64,000 bases of DNA. Source: Echinarachnius parma (lineage: Eukaryota; Echinodermata; Echinoidea; Clypeasteroida; Echinarachniidae). Location: positions 1 to 64,000 of the forward strand of contig JBAMJV010009066.1 in NCBI GenBank assembly GCA_037951105.1, in the 5' to 3' direction. The notes beneath the pieces were generated by a model. The model saw only the letters and a program-made list of their open reading frames with translations, was not told the origin of the DNA and did not search any database. A program made the position numbers and the translations under genes. Positions 52,781 to 64,000 of this stretch are shown in pieces. Positions within the stretch are counted from its first letter, which is position 1; each line of letters opens with the position of its first letter.

Positions 52781-55433
52781 ATTGAGAAGGAAGGTAAAGA
52801 TGTTTTGTTTGTAAAAAATTATAGACCAATAACACTTTTAAATGTGGACTACAAGATTGTCTCGAAAGTTTTGGCAAAGAGAATGAAAGAAGTACTTGGT
52901 GAAATAATCCATCATGATCAAGTTGGATATATTAAAAATAGAAATATAGGAGAGGCAGTACGTTTAATAGATGATATGGTATTTTATTCATTGAATAGAT
53001 CTGTTGGTTTTTTAGGCGCCGTTGATTTTGAGAAGGCATTTGATTCTATTTCACATAGGTATTTATTTAATGTTTTGAAATTATTTGGATTTGGGGAATC
53101 CTTCTGTAATTGGGTTCAGATGTTATATAAAGATATAAGTAGTTGTGTAATGAATGGCGGGCATTCAACAGGTTATTTTGATATTTTGAGAGGGGTGAGG
53201 CAAGGGGATCCTCTCTCGCCTTATTTATTTTTGATAGCCATTGAAACTTTGGCTCTTGTTATTAGGAAAGATGTTAATTTTCAAGGAATTAAATTTGGGG
53301 ATCATGAAGTTAAACAAGTAATGTATGCCGATGATATTACAATATTTGTTAAAGATTTAAAATCTATAAAAAGATTACAAAAGATTTTTGAAGATTTTGA
53401 GAAAATTAGTAGACTTAAGGTTAATAAGGAAAAAACTAATTTTTTGGGGATGGGATGTGATACTGAAATACCAGGAGAACCCACTTTTGGAAATTTAGTT
53501 CATGAAATAAAGATTTTAGGTGTGTATTATCAGGTAATAAAATACGGAAAGATGTTTTGAATTATAAAGAAGTATTAAGTAAGATAAAACGTTTATTAGG
53601 GTGGTGGTAGCAAAGGGATTTAACAATGATGGGGAAAATTCAGTTATTAAAAACGTATGCACTTTCAAAATTAAATTTTGTTTCTTCTTTAATTTCGGTA
53701 CCTCGGTGGGTTTATGAGGAAGTTGATAAACTCTCATTTGATTTTTTGTGGAATGGTAAGGATCGAATTAAGAGAAAAATTTTGTATCAGAATTATGAAT
53801 TTGGAGGACTTAGAATGAATAATTTTGAAATGTTTGTAAAAACTCAACGAATAATGTGGCTTAAACGTCTTTTGTATGGGGATAAGCATTCAGGATGGAA
53901 AGTTTATTTTGATTATTGCTGTAGATCAGTAGGAGGAAGGTTTGTGTTTTTATGTGACTATGATATTCATAAGATGGATTTAAAAGAAGTTCCGCCCTTT
54001 TATGTAGATATTTTGAGAGTTTGGCAAGATATAGAAAATTGTAGACACTTTGAAAATGAAAAAAGTAATCCCATTGTTTTTAATAATAGACATGTGTGCT
54101 TAAGAAATAAAATGATTTTTGATAAAGATTTATTACAACGAGGTATAAGCAAGGTGTCTGATATAATGCTGAATGGTAGTTTGAGATCTGTTGCTCACTT
54201 TTTAGGCTTGGGAATAAAAGGAGAAGGATTATTAAAGATTCATGATATTTTTGGTGCATTGCCTCTTCAATGGAAAAATGGTAAAGCTATGAGTGACTTT
54301 ATTCCAGTAGATATTCGAACATTTGAAATTAGATTAAAAGTTTCGGGATATACAGTATAGGAATGTTAATTGATTTAAAATCTAGGCATATGTATGAATA
54401 TTTCGTTTAAAATTTTCAAAAGGAATATAATTTGTGTATTGGGGATGGACATACTAATTTTGATTATAGTAATGAAGAATTGAAGAATATATTTTTAAGA
54501 TTAAAGAGCGCAGTTTTGGGGGGTAAGTTGAGAGAATTTCAATATAAATTATTGCATAGGGCAGTATATACAAAAGAACATTTATTTAGGTTTGGATTTG
54601 TTATTGATAATTTATGCTCTTTTTGTAAAAATGAGATTGAGACATATTCACATTTATTTTTTAAATGCTTATACGTACAAAGGTTTTGGTTAGATATAAT
54701 AGAATATTTTGATTTGATTGAAATTAGGAATGTTGATTGGAAAATAATTTTTGTAGGACTGGCAGGTAGATCGCATAGAGTTAAGTATTGTAACTCTATT
54801 ATTTTTTTGTTAAAACATACTATTTATTCTTTTAGAATAAAAGGTGTACTTCCTTCTGTACGGAAAGTACAGAAAATTATTTTGGATTATGAAGAAGAAG
54901 AAAAAAAAGTGGCTATTAAAAAGGGTAAATTAGGAGTTCACTTACAAAAGTGGGAACACCATAAAATACATTATGATTAATTTTATTTTGTTAGAATTAT
55001 AGGGAATTTGTTAATTATTATTAAGGTTCTGGGTCTCTACTCTTTTAACTGAATGTGACAGCTTTCTATATTGTTAATTAATTACTCTTTAGGTTAAAAT
55101 CGAGCAGATATACTGGAATGGGTGTCTGAGGTATGTGTGTGACTGTGGTGTGATCGGTGGTTGGGTGGGGATGGGGTTTTTTCTTGGGCTAAATGGGGGG
55201 GGGGGGGGGGGGAGGGGGGTAAAGGAGCATGTTTTAGTTCCTTTTATCTTTAGTTATATAACCTCCATTATGTTTATTTTTATGAAGTCAGGAAATTGAA
55301 TATACAGTTGATTTGTTTTTGTTTATGTATGTAAGATAACCATTTCTATTTTCGTTCATTATAATTGTATATGTATATTTTGTTTAGTATGTATATTCAA
55401 ATGTAAATGTTATATATGGAGGAATAAAAATCA

Positions 55434-55469
<36 letters not shown>
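52781..55469 (+). mobile_element. Tx1-group LINE, 5'-truncated, with poly(A) tail
   Basis: Carries the reverse transcriptase and C-terminal part of ORF2. Frame 1 (to about 53540): VKNYRPITLLNVDYKI, DFEKAFDSISH, GVRQGDPLSPYLFLIAIE, VMYADDITIFV with the YADD active site at 53324-53335. Shortly before 53560 the frame shifts by one; the next frame has a TAG (after LLGWW, where kin have Lys or Arg) and continues MMGKIQLLKTYALSKLNFVS to about 54335. After further breaks it resumes with KLREFQYKLLHRAVYTKEHL and a CSFC---IET-SHLFF-C zinc-like motif to TAA at 54980. AATAAA at 55423 and 32 A's close it. The endonuclease domain and ORF1 are absent. The VKNYRPI and C-terminal motifs point to the L1/Tx1 group. 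Confidence 0.9.
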
Positions 55470-55500
<31 letters not shown>

Positions 55501-55504
55501 TGAG
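55470..55504. repeat. (GT)n microsatellite, 3' side of the LINE
   Basis: Starts directly after the LINE poly(A) and is the continuation of the 52666-52780 run, ending GAGTGAGTG. Confidence 0.95.
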
Positions 55505-56042
55505 TGAAAAGCCCAACGTCCACGAAACGGATTATGATTTCAATTCGTTTTAGATGATAGTCAGATGATATAACAGTTGTTAACTTTGTTATCGGGAAAA
55601 TCATGGAATGTTCCAATCCTCAGCTCAGGTTCACTATACGGCCGAATGGATATTTTTTCGCCATACAAATAATGTATGGGTTTCCAAATTCCAATATAAT
55701 ATTTAATGTGGGCCTCCTTCAACTCTGAAGATTCTTTTGAACTTTTAATTATGTGTGAGGCTTTTTTGTTAATAATAAATTTTAAAAAACACGCCGATCA
55801 AACACTATAAAAAGTTGTTTTACAACGTTTTACATGTAGCTTGCAGCAATTGGGTCTGGTTGGGGGGGGGGGGGGGGGGGGGAGTCATTCATATTTTAAT
55901 TTTTTTTTGGGGGGGGGCATCACTCAAATATGGGTACCCATCACTATGAAATTGGCCACCCATCACCTTTATTAACTTTTAGCATTTGACATTGTTATCA
56001 TTGAATGTGCGCTAATTGTATTCTTTATGTATCTGATTTGTA
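55505..56042. other. Gene-free sequence between LINE and foldback
   Basis: No exon seen. It holds two poly-G runs (55862-55882, 55909-55917) and AT-rich filler. Confidence 0.5.
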
Positions 56043-56446
56043 TAGGTTTTCCCGCTCAATTTTACACTTTTTTCAATCGAATTCATTTCGGGTCATTCAA
56101 ATTCACGCATTACCGCGTATTCGTTGGTATCGGTCTTCCAAATTCCGAATAAGTGCAAGCGAATTCATGCATACGCATAAGCTTTCGTGAATAGACACAG
56201 AAGTTCATTTATGGGCATTCGAATTCGCGAATGTGCAGCCAACTGTCAACTGCCCTTTCGCGAATTCGAATGACCATTGATGAAAAGGTATGCTCTTTGT
56301 GCAAATTCACTTGCTCCTACGTGATTTTGAACGACTATTTACGAATTCGAATGCTGCTTTGACACGGCGATCGCAAATCGCGCGAATTCGTTTGCTCCTT
56401 TTATCAATTCGATTGACACAATCACGAAATTGAGCGGGAAAACCTA
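56043..56446. mobile_element. TAGGTTTTCCC foldback, 404 bp
   Basis: TAGGTTTTCCCGCTCAATTT and AAATTGAGCGGGAAAACCTA at the ends, with inner ATTCAAATTC and GAATTCGAATG subrepeats. It ends 5 bp from the left edge of duplication copy B. Confidence 0.88.
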
Positions 56447-56869
56447 TATTATTTCATGATTTAGTTGATGCTTCTGTACTAGTTGGTACATGGAAATTGG
56501 GCATAACATAGGTGGGTATCATTTTCCCTCTACTGTTCATGTTGTTTGTTTCCTTACTTTGTGTTACTAATTTCAGGGATCCACAATTCACAAGCTCTAT
56601 TTTCTACTGGATCCCTACATTTGCACAACAATTCATAATACAATGTATTTTGTAAATAAATATTCTTTTGTAATTCTTATGTATTTCTTCTGTAATGATT
56701 ATAATATGTTATATTGATTATACAATGTTAGATTGTTATGTGTTGTAAATTTAGTTTGTTGAAAATGGAAAATAAACTTGAACTTGAACGTTCGGCATGC
56801 GTTTGTCAAGGATGAAGGATGTGTACACATAATTATTCAATATGCACCCAAAAAAAGCTCGCAAAGTAA

Positions 56870-57094
56870 AGCCCGGCGCAGACAGAGCCGACTCGACCCG
56901 ATCCGACTGGTTTTCAGTCAGGCTAGAGCCAGTTTCACTCAGTCGGAGCCGTTCCAACATGTTGAATTGGCCTCGAATGACCTCCGACTGGCACTTGACT
57001 AAAGAAAAACGGAGTCCTGGGGCAGCGCATATTGAGTTAATCAGGCTGAAAACCAGTCGGATCGGGTCGAGTCGGCTCTGTCTGCGCCGGGCTT
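56870..57094. mobile_element. MITE, GCCCGGCGCAGAC family, copy 4
   Basis: Intact arms; duplicate of 39884-40093. Confidence 0.85.
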
Positions 57095-57914
57095 AACATG
57101 CACAATTCAAACATTGCACCATATGCCTGTATTATCATGATTATGTATGATGTAACAACATGAGCAAGGTATACCAGTCGTAGGCAAGACCGATTCCCGA
57201 GGGAGCGTAGCCACCCAGAGGGGGGAGGGGCGTATGATGGGAGGGGGGAGAGGGAGAGGGAGTGGGGAGAGGGGGAGGGGGTGATGGGAGGAGGTGTCCA
57301 CTTCTTGCGATTTTTAACTTGAAATTGTGCAATCTGGATCTGGTGCATACCCAGGAAGGAAATTTGACTTGACATGAAGTAGAATCTGGGTTATCATGTC
57401 TCAATAATTAGAAAGAAGGCATGTTTGAATCTCATTGGGGCAACAGCCCCCCCCCCCCCCCAAAAAAAAAAGAAGGCCCCACCAGTACGCCAGTGGTTAT
57501 ACGGTAATTTGATCACTTCTCTCTCTTCTCTCTGAAATTGTAGTTCAAAGTGGAATTTCGTTCATTCGATTTAGCTATTTGGTCAAGTTATTTACCTTTT
57601 TTTAGCATTCAATGTTTTAATACAAGCACGCTATTAGCATTCTAATACGCCAAAAAGCGCAGAACCATCACGCATCCAACTTCACATCACGTGGTCATTA
57701 GGGTTATCACAATGCGATGATTATATACAACAGGTGGTGTATATCCCGCCAGTTGATTTGCCGAACCCTTTCACTAAGTTTATTATGCCCATTCATAGTG
57801 TGGAGAAACATAATCCCTCATGTGTTACCTCTCTAAAAGAATGTAATTTGATATTTCTGTCGTATCTACCAATCCTGCCACAGTACGTCCACAAGTACGA
57901 ATATGCATCAAATG

Positions 57915-58045
57915 AGGGCCGGTCACATATCACCGGATAGCATAAACGGATGACCGACGAATATACATTTTGCGAAATCAAAGTGGTGAAAAACGTCTCC
58001 AATGCCACGTACACAAAACATTCCGCCGGATACATTCCGCGATCT
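57915..58045. mobile_element. Truncated GGCCGGTCACATATCA MITE
   Basis: GGGCCGGTCACATATCACCG then GTGGTGAAAAACGTCTCC match the left part of 9104-9340. The right end is missing. Confidence 0.6.
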
Positions 58046-60010
58046 ATTGTGAGTCAATAAAACGAAACTGGACTTTACTAGCTGATGAATACGCAATTCT
58101 AAACATTATGTTAATATTGGTATCATGATAAAGTTTGGGAAAATGCCGTTAAAATTATATATCGTACACTCTGATTACTTCACACTTCACCGAACGCGAC
58201 CTAATTATACACAGTCATGCAAAAACCACCCGTGTCCACGTTTGCAGTGAATGGCTGAATCCTGTTGTCTGATGTTCGCATCCATTTATGATGGAACAAG
58301 ACAACTGCAAACTTGGACATGGGTAGTTTTTGCATTTCTTTGGATAATAAGGGCGCGTTCGGTGACGCGTAACGCGATTAAAGTGTATGATATATGATTT
58401 TAAAGGCAGTTTCTCAAGTTTTAAGATGATACCAATATCAACATACATATTTCTAGAATTGTGGATTTATAAACTACTAAAGTCCGGTTTCGTGTTTTTT
58501 TTTACCCGGTACTCGCACTGTATACCAATCTTGCCACACCACATCCACACTCGCGCCCTCGTCCGTCCCTTTTCTTCGAAATGACAGTTGAAAGGCCAAG
58601 GATGTCCTTGGCTGAGTGAACACCCCGTCGCGTTGTCTACCGTCGTGAAACAAAAACTCCCTTAACCAAGAGTCCCTGGAACAACCAAACCCGAGTTTGA
58701 CGGTTAATTGCTCAATGATTAATAATAAATTGTGAACACAAATTTGTACACATTACTGCAAAACTCGTATTCTTTCCTTTTATATGACACCATACGGAGA
58801 TGAACAGAATATCATGAATGACTGAATGACAGACCATCTGAATTGGTAATGTCAAAAACTCAATCGTCCAAAATGATAGACTGCTTCTAAAATAGAAACG
58901 TTCCGCTTTGTTGTTAGCTGCAACGTCGGGCAAGTTTGTTTCTTTTTCACACGGAAAAATAGTTAAAAGAAACATGCAGTTAGTTTCTTGACACATATAT
59001 GTTCAGTAGCGTGCTTGCTGAGTGAATAAACACTTACGTAACCAGTGGCGGATCTACGGCAGCCCAGAGGTCTTTTGTGCATCGAAAAGCGTACTGATTG
59101 TTGAACATATGAATATTTAGAGGAGAATGTAACAAATCCAAAAATATGAGTCTCCCTGGGTGTATCCGTGGATAAAGGGGTCCTTTGCGCCTCCAAAAGT
59201 TGGCCCCTGGGGATTGTCCGATGCTTCTATTTTATGCGATTGTACCGTGTTAATCGTCGCTCACGACTCATCACGGCGGGGTAAGCGCATCGTAGACAAT
59301 GGAGAAATCACTCATGCATGTTACCTTTTTCGAACATTTTACGTTGGCTGTTTTGAAAGACGAAATACACGTTGATTCATTGGGGATTATATCCAAAACC
59401 TCTTGCAACTTAACAAATATGTCTTACAGATTACAGAATACATATTGATAGCACGTTTGCATATGCAAAGGCCATATAAATACATTTGAATGAACCCCAT
59501 CACCAAAACAAGATCAAACAGGTCTTAAAAAAGCTTCATGAACTGAATGTAGCAGCCGTCTATTAATTTTAACAGTTGGGTTTCGGACAGTACTAGTTCA
59601 GATTTTCTGTAATCAATCATGTGTAATCATTTTTATGGTGCCGTATGAAAGAAAAGACAAATTAGCTTTGCAGTTTGCAGTGGTGTGTATAATATTAAAT
59701 ATAAAATCCCTAAAAAATTGAAAAATATTCTGTCAAACTCGGGTTTCGGTTTTTTTGTAATGACACACTGTAGCTACATAAACATCTTTTTTTTAATAAT
59801 TGTATTATTTATTTAAAACATTGGGAAAGATTGTTCATTTTCATGCATGATTATTGTATTGTATACTCAAATAGAACATACACGCGGACACACAAACACG
59901 TCGTCAAACCACATCCACTGAGATTAAGTGTCGATTGTAGCCTTTTGCCAATCCAAGAGATGGCGGCCTACCGCACATCATGCCAAACTATATCATAATT
60001 GCACGTATAA

Positions 60011-60553
60011 TCAGACCCGTATCCAGGATTTGTCAAGGGGGGAAGGGTGCGATATTTAAAAAACAGAGTTGTTTAAGCCGGGGGATGGGGGGTGTAAGTG
60101 TCCGTCGCCAAAAATGTTCGAGACCGAGACCACAGGTTTAGTTGTGGAAGGGGGGTGTCCGTCGCCAAATATGTTCGACCGATACCACTAGTCCAATTGT
60201 GTAAGCGGGGGAGGGGGGGGGGGTGCGTTAACAACACAGATCGTTGCCCGAGACAACTGGTTTAGAATGCAGAGACGGATAAAAAGTGGACCTTTCTATG
60301 CGTACGCTAGTCTATAATCTAGACCCTCGAAAGCGCCGCCAACGAGAGAGATCTGCACACCAGCAGTGATTTGCATAACATCAGTGATCGCAGCGATCAC
60401 ATGATGTTGTGCAGACCTTCCTCGTTGTGCATATCTCTCTCGTAACATATATTGTGGGTGGTAGGAGTTCAGCATGCGAGTGAGGGACTCGATCCTAGTC
60501 TGGGCCTAGTCTATATGCGTACGCACCCAACGCACCCCCTAGCTACGGGCCTG
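60011..60553. mobile_element. TCAGRCCCGTA element, copy in block B
   Basis: Duplicate of 41977-42305, enlarged by the 208-bp insertion at 60307-60514. Confidence 0.65.
60307..60514. mobile_element. 208-bp insertion with 9-bp direct repeats
   Basis: ATGCGTACG is present at both edges (60298-60306 and 60515-60523) and once in copy A (near 42276, as ATGCGTAGG). The insert holds CTAGTCTAT near both ends and an inner mirror (GATCGCAGCGATC, CGAGAGAGAT with ATCTCTCTCG). An 8-9-bp target suggests hAT-type. Confidence 0.75.
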
Positions 60554-61354
60554 ATAATCGTTCACTACTCAAAGCGCACAACATGGCTTAAAATTATCGG
60601 ACTATGGAACAACATGTGTATTTGACTGTGCTATTTTTTTATGATTTCGTTGTGGTCAATTAGGCAAAAATCTACATAAAATCTAATAACATTCAATTAC
60701 GATCAAACGTGTCAATATGAATTGAGAAAAGAAAAGAAAAAGGAGGGTAATTACCAACAGGCCATTATAGTGTGACCCTCTTCCAATAAAATAAAGTACA
60801 TGCAACAGTGATTGCGATAATTTGGACTGTCTGAATATTCCTAATTTATTTAATAGATTTTATTTTGTTCATTGTACTAGATTCTTGATGATTGGAAATT
60901 GACAATTAAAAAATGCACAAAACGCTACCACCACATAATCCGCAGTCGCGGCAATTGTTCTCTGTATTTTTGTCCGTGAGTCCCGTTTTTAAGCCACAAA
61001 AAAAAGCTGTGAGGCTAAACAAAGTTATTTTCCTTTATTATCTTCCTCAATGAGATTTTGTTCCTTTGGGGGTTTTTTCAAATGAATTGTGTCATCAAAT
61101 CAAATCAAACTCAAATCTGATCAAATAAATGAAACCAAATCAATTATGACTTTGTGCCAAAGAATTGTCAAAAATAATATTAAATGTTTTGGGTAAAAAT
61201 TTAGGTGCATTGATTAGGTCTAGCTTTGTGCCCAAATATTAACGCTTTCACTAGCCACAATTATAGCCAATGATAGTCACAGCCAGGTGCGTGGTCACAC
61301 TCGTCATACTCGCGCAGACGCTATTCTGCATGTGCCACGCGACGTTTCCGTCCA

Positions 61355-61545
61355 TTAACCACTATATCCGCCACTTGGCGGGGACGCTGGGTCCGGATCA
61401 TAGTCTTCGGGTTGTGGACCTTGGGGGGCTGCTCCTCTTGCCACGCGAAGCAGCTCTCCCAGCGGTGCCTCAGCATCGGCGTCGGCCATTACAGCAGCCC
61501 TGTCTTCAACGTCCAGTCCGTTGTCTGCTATCGCCACAGTCAGAC
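61355..61545 (-). CDS. Last exon of second small secreted peptide gene (gene B, partial)
   Basis: Acceptor atatag, phase 1. It encodes GLTVAIADNGLDVEDRAAVM ADADAEAPLGELLRVARGAA and ends PASPPSGGYSG with TAA at 61357-61355. Compared with gene A it is 4 residues shorter and the region after LLRVAR is strongly changed, while both ends are kept. The signal-peptide exon would lie past 64000, by analogy about 6 kb further. Confidence 0.55.
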
Positions 61546-62391
61546 CTATATGATATACATGAAATATTTTTAGCACACATAATTGCAGTTAACCATATAT
61601 TTTACAGTACTTAGAATACACTGTTCAATTTGTACTTTTACGTTGTACTTTGTATGAAATGCCGAATAAATGATAACAATACAAGAAAACAAATAAGTGG
61701 ATATGAGCGTATATACCGAGTGTCTACAAAAAATGGTAAAAAAATATTTGTTTAGGAATGACAGTATCTTTCATGATAGTATTGATATTTGATGTCATAT
61801 TGAAGAAAAATAACCGGGCTTTATATACATGTATGTTTTAATTTCAGCTTATTTGGATTTGTCAGTCATGAGGTATAATTATGATCGATTGCAGTACATC
61901 AAAGTCCACTGTGTTCCAATTTACGTTCTGTGCATTACATGACTTACCAAAATTTCGTTATTTTTATTGGAAAAAGTATAAAATGTATATTCATTTTGTT
62001 AAAAATGATGCTTAAATATGTTTTTCATAGTGCCTTATATTCATTTTGCTGGGTCATTAAGTTGTCGCATGCAATGCGAGCCTTTGATACACTTTAACAT
62101 ACGTAATGTAACTCTTGAGGAAAGACTCTATAATTATGGTCTTGACATACAAAGGCCGACAAATATCTTCAATTGATTCCAATAGCAGTTTCATCACGGC
62201 AAACGCCTTCAACTTTGTGCCATCATTACAAACTGTCAAAAGTGCTTGGATTCTGTGTCAATCAGAATCCTAAAGTAAGGTCAATTTGGAAGTCTATCCA
62301 GATAACTTGCTTTTTATGAAGATCTTACCATCTGATTCCATCGTTAACCCCGCCGATATAATCTAGTTTTACTCTATCAATCATGGGCGTA

Positions 62392-62494
62392 GATACTTAC
62401 GTAACACCTATTCATCAGGGAGGGATGAATAAATAGATCACCCCCCCCCCCCCCCCCATGTTGAATGGGTATCAATGACAGATCTACGCCCATG
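62392..62494. mobile_element. CATGGGCGTAGAT-family MITE, copy in block B
   Basis: Duplicate of 44593-44701, differing mainly in the length of the poly-C run. Confidence 0.85.
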
Positions 62495-62619
62495 CTATCA
62501 ATTATTAAATAGTTGGTATTTCACAATTCTTAGCGGGAAGACCGAATGTGTGCAATGAATGTCATTCGCCATTTCCAGGGCAAATATTAAATCAGCACAA
62601 GTGTGTTATTGTAAATTCG

Positions 62620-63720
62620 GTTACAGTCCGTTATTCCGAAGGTGCGTTATTCCGAAGGTTCAGTTATTCCGAAGGTTCGTTATTCCGAAGGTTCGTTATT
62701 CCGAAGGTTCGTTATTCCGAAGGTTCATTATTCCGAGGGTTCGTTATTCCGAAGGTTCATTAGTCCGAAAATAAAATAGGGTTCGTTAATCCGAAAATTA
62801 AATCGGGTTTGTTATAATATAGGTTTTCCCATTCATTTTCGTAATTTTGTCATTCAATTTCGTCCCGAGAAGCCGAGAATGTGCCAATGCCAACTTCAAT
62901 TTCGTCTATTGTCGACCAATTTCACAAAAAGTCCATTCAATTTAGTCGTTCGTCACGCATTTTCGTCGATTACAATTCAAATTCGTCGGTCATAGTTGCT
63001 GTGACACATCTGTGACTGACGAATTTGAATTGTACTGGACGAAAATGTGTGACAAATGACTAAATTAAATGGACTTTTTGTGAAATTGGTCGACAATAGA
63101 CGAAATTGAAGTTGGCATTGGCATATTCTGGGCTTCTCGGGACGAAATTGAATGACAAAAGTGTTAAAATGAATGGGAAAACCTACACTATAATTTGTGT
63201 TTTGTTTATTTAATTTACAGCCTGCATTAAGCATACCCCTCCCCCTGTCCCTCCCTTGGCCAGACCAATCAAACATTTAAGTTTATTTTATCTCTTTATA
63301 TGAAATTATAGCATTATAACAAACCCAAATTCATTTTCGGATTAACGAACCCGATTTAATTTTAGGAATAGCGAACCTTCGGAATAACGAACCCTCCGAA
63401 TAACGGACCTTCGGTATAACGAACCTTCGGAATAACGAACCCGATTTTATTTTCGGACTAACGAACCTTCGGAATAACGAACCTGATTACATTTTAGGAT
63501 TAGCGAACCTTCGGAATAACGAACCCTCGGAATAACGAACCTTCGGAATAACGAACCTTCGGAATAATGCAACAAATGTTCGGATTAACGAACCCTATTT
63601 CATTTTAGGATTAACGAACCCTCGGGTATACGAAATTTGCGTGTTCGGAATAACGAACCTTCGGAATTCGGAATAAAGAACCTTCGGAATAACAAACCTT
63701 CGGAATAACGAAGCGCACCC
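62620..63720. mobile_element. Foldback with TTCGTTATTCCGAAGG arrays, 9-bp target duplication
   Basis: The left arm (62626-62815) is a direct array of GGTTCGTTATTCCGAA units, the right arm (63320-63712) an array of the complement TTCGGAATAACGAACC. GTAAATTCG flanks both sides (62611-62619, 63721-63729) and is single in copy A near 44820. The centre holds a TAGGTTTTCCC MITE. Noncoding. Confidence 0.9.
62820..63185. mobile_element. TAGGTTTTCCC foldback, 366 bp, nested
   Basis: TAGGTTTTCCCATTCATTTT and AAAATGAATGGGAAAACCTA ends. It lies within the 62620-63720 foldback, so it arrived later or travels with it. Confidence 0.85.
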
Positions 63721-64000
63721 GTAAATTCGCATGTACAATCAGACATAAATCGAGATCTGCTAAAGGGAAATAGGTCAAACAAAGTGCATCTGAAAGTTCA
63801 CATTTTAAGGGAAACATAAGCTGATGTCAATTATGGAATGTATTCATGAGCCAATTGTTATGCTGTCATAAAGTTACTACTCGTATCAAAAGAACTGACA
63901 TTTTTTCCTTCCAGTAACTGAAACTGAAGCAACATTCAACAGGCCGATTATATTTTACTTATGTTTTTTTTTGTTCATGAACATTAATGTCAATGGCTAT

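Larger units (their letters stand above)
56451..64000. repeat. Segmental duplication, copy B (runs off the window)
   Basis: Direct repeat of 39477-45085, start-to-start offset about 17.0 kb. It is longer because of a 208-bp insertion at 60307, a 1,101-bp insertion at 62620 and about 850 bp at 57455-58300 that copy A lacks. Homology is still present at about 63965, near the window end. Confidence 0.9.

Noticed and set aside
62626-63712. CRISPR-like array (regular short repeats)
   Set aside because: Units are contiguous without spacers, and inverted between arms; the context is animal DNA.

Overview
The window is animal nuclear DNA. It has long introns with GT..AG borders, modular extracellular exons in matching phases, a Tx1-group LINE, tRNA-derived SINEs, very many short inverted-repeat DNA elements, and long (TG)n and poly-C/poly-G runs. 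An AT-rich genome with these features, plus a leishmanolysin-EGF-SEA membrane protein, suggests a marine invertebrate deuterostome (echinoderm, hemichordate or lancelet). The exact group is inference.

Layout. 1-6.5 kb is upstream DNA: a GC-rich patch with a CRE palindrome and a CCAAT box, split by a 3.3-kb non-autonomous DNA element with a clear target duplication, then a tRNA-like SINE. 6.48-36.22 kb on the + strand holds one gene of at least 28 coding exons. Every exon phase closes, giving about 1,267 residues: signal peptide, M8 (leishmanolysin-type) zinc metalloprotease with HELIH, EGF, SEA, EGF run, second SEA, EGF, transmembrane helix and a Tyr-rich tail. Intron 13 (9 kb) is occupied by a 7.55-kb inverted-repeat element full of palindromes. 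The EGF run has dead EGF exons between the live ones. 36.3-37.9 kb is a tandem array of eight copies of the terminal exon; four still have an acceptor, the right phase and a stop.

38-64 kb is repeat-rich. A block at about 39.48-45.09 kb is repeated in the same orientation at about 56.45-64.0 kb, and the pair works as an empty/filled-site test for several insertions. Each copy carries on the - strand the last exon of a small secreted peptide gene. The first copy's signal-peptide exon is at 49.6 kb; the second copy's would lie beyond the window. The coding part differs more than its flanks. Between the blocks lie foldback elements and a 5'-truncated Tx1-like LINE inserted inside a (TG)n microsatellite.

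The protease gene and the peptide gene have no visible functional link. No rRNA, CRISPR, LTR element or viral gene was seen.
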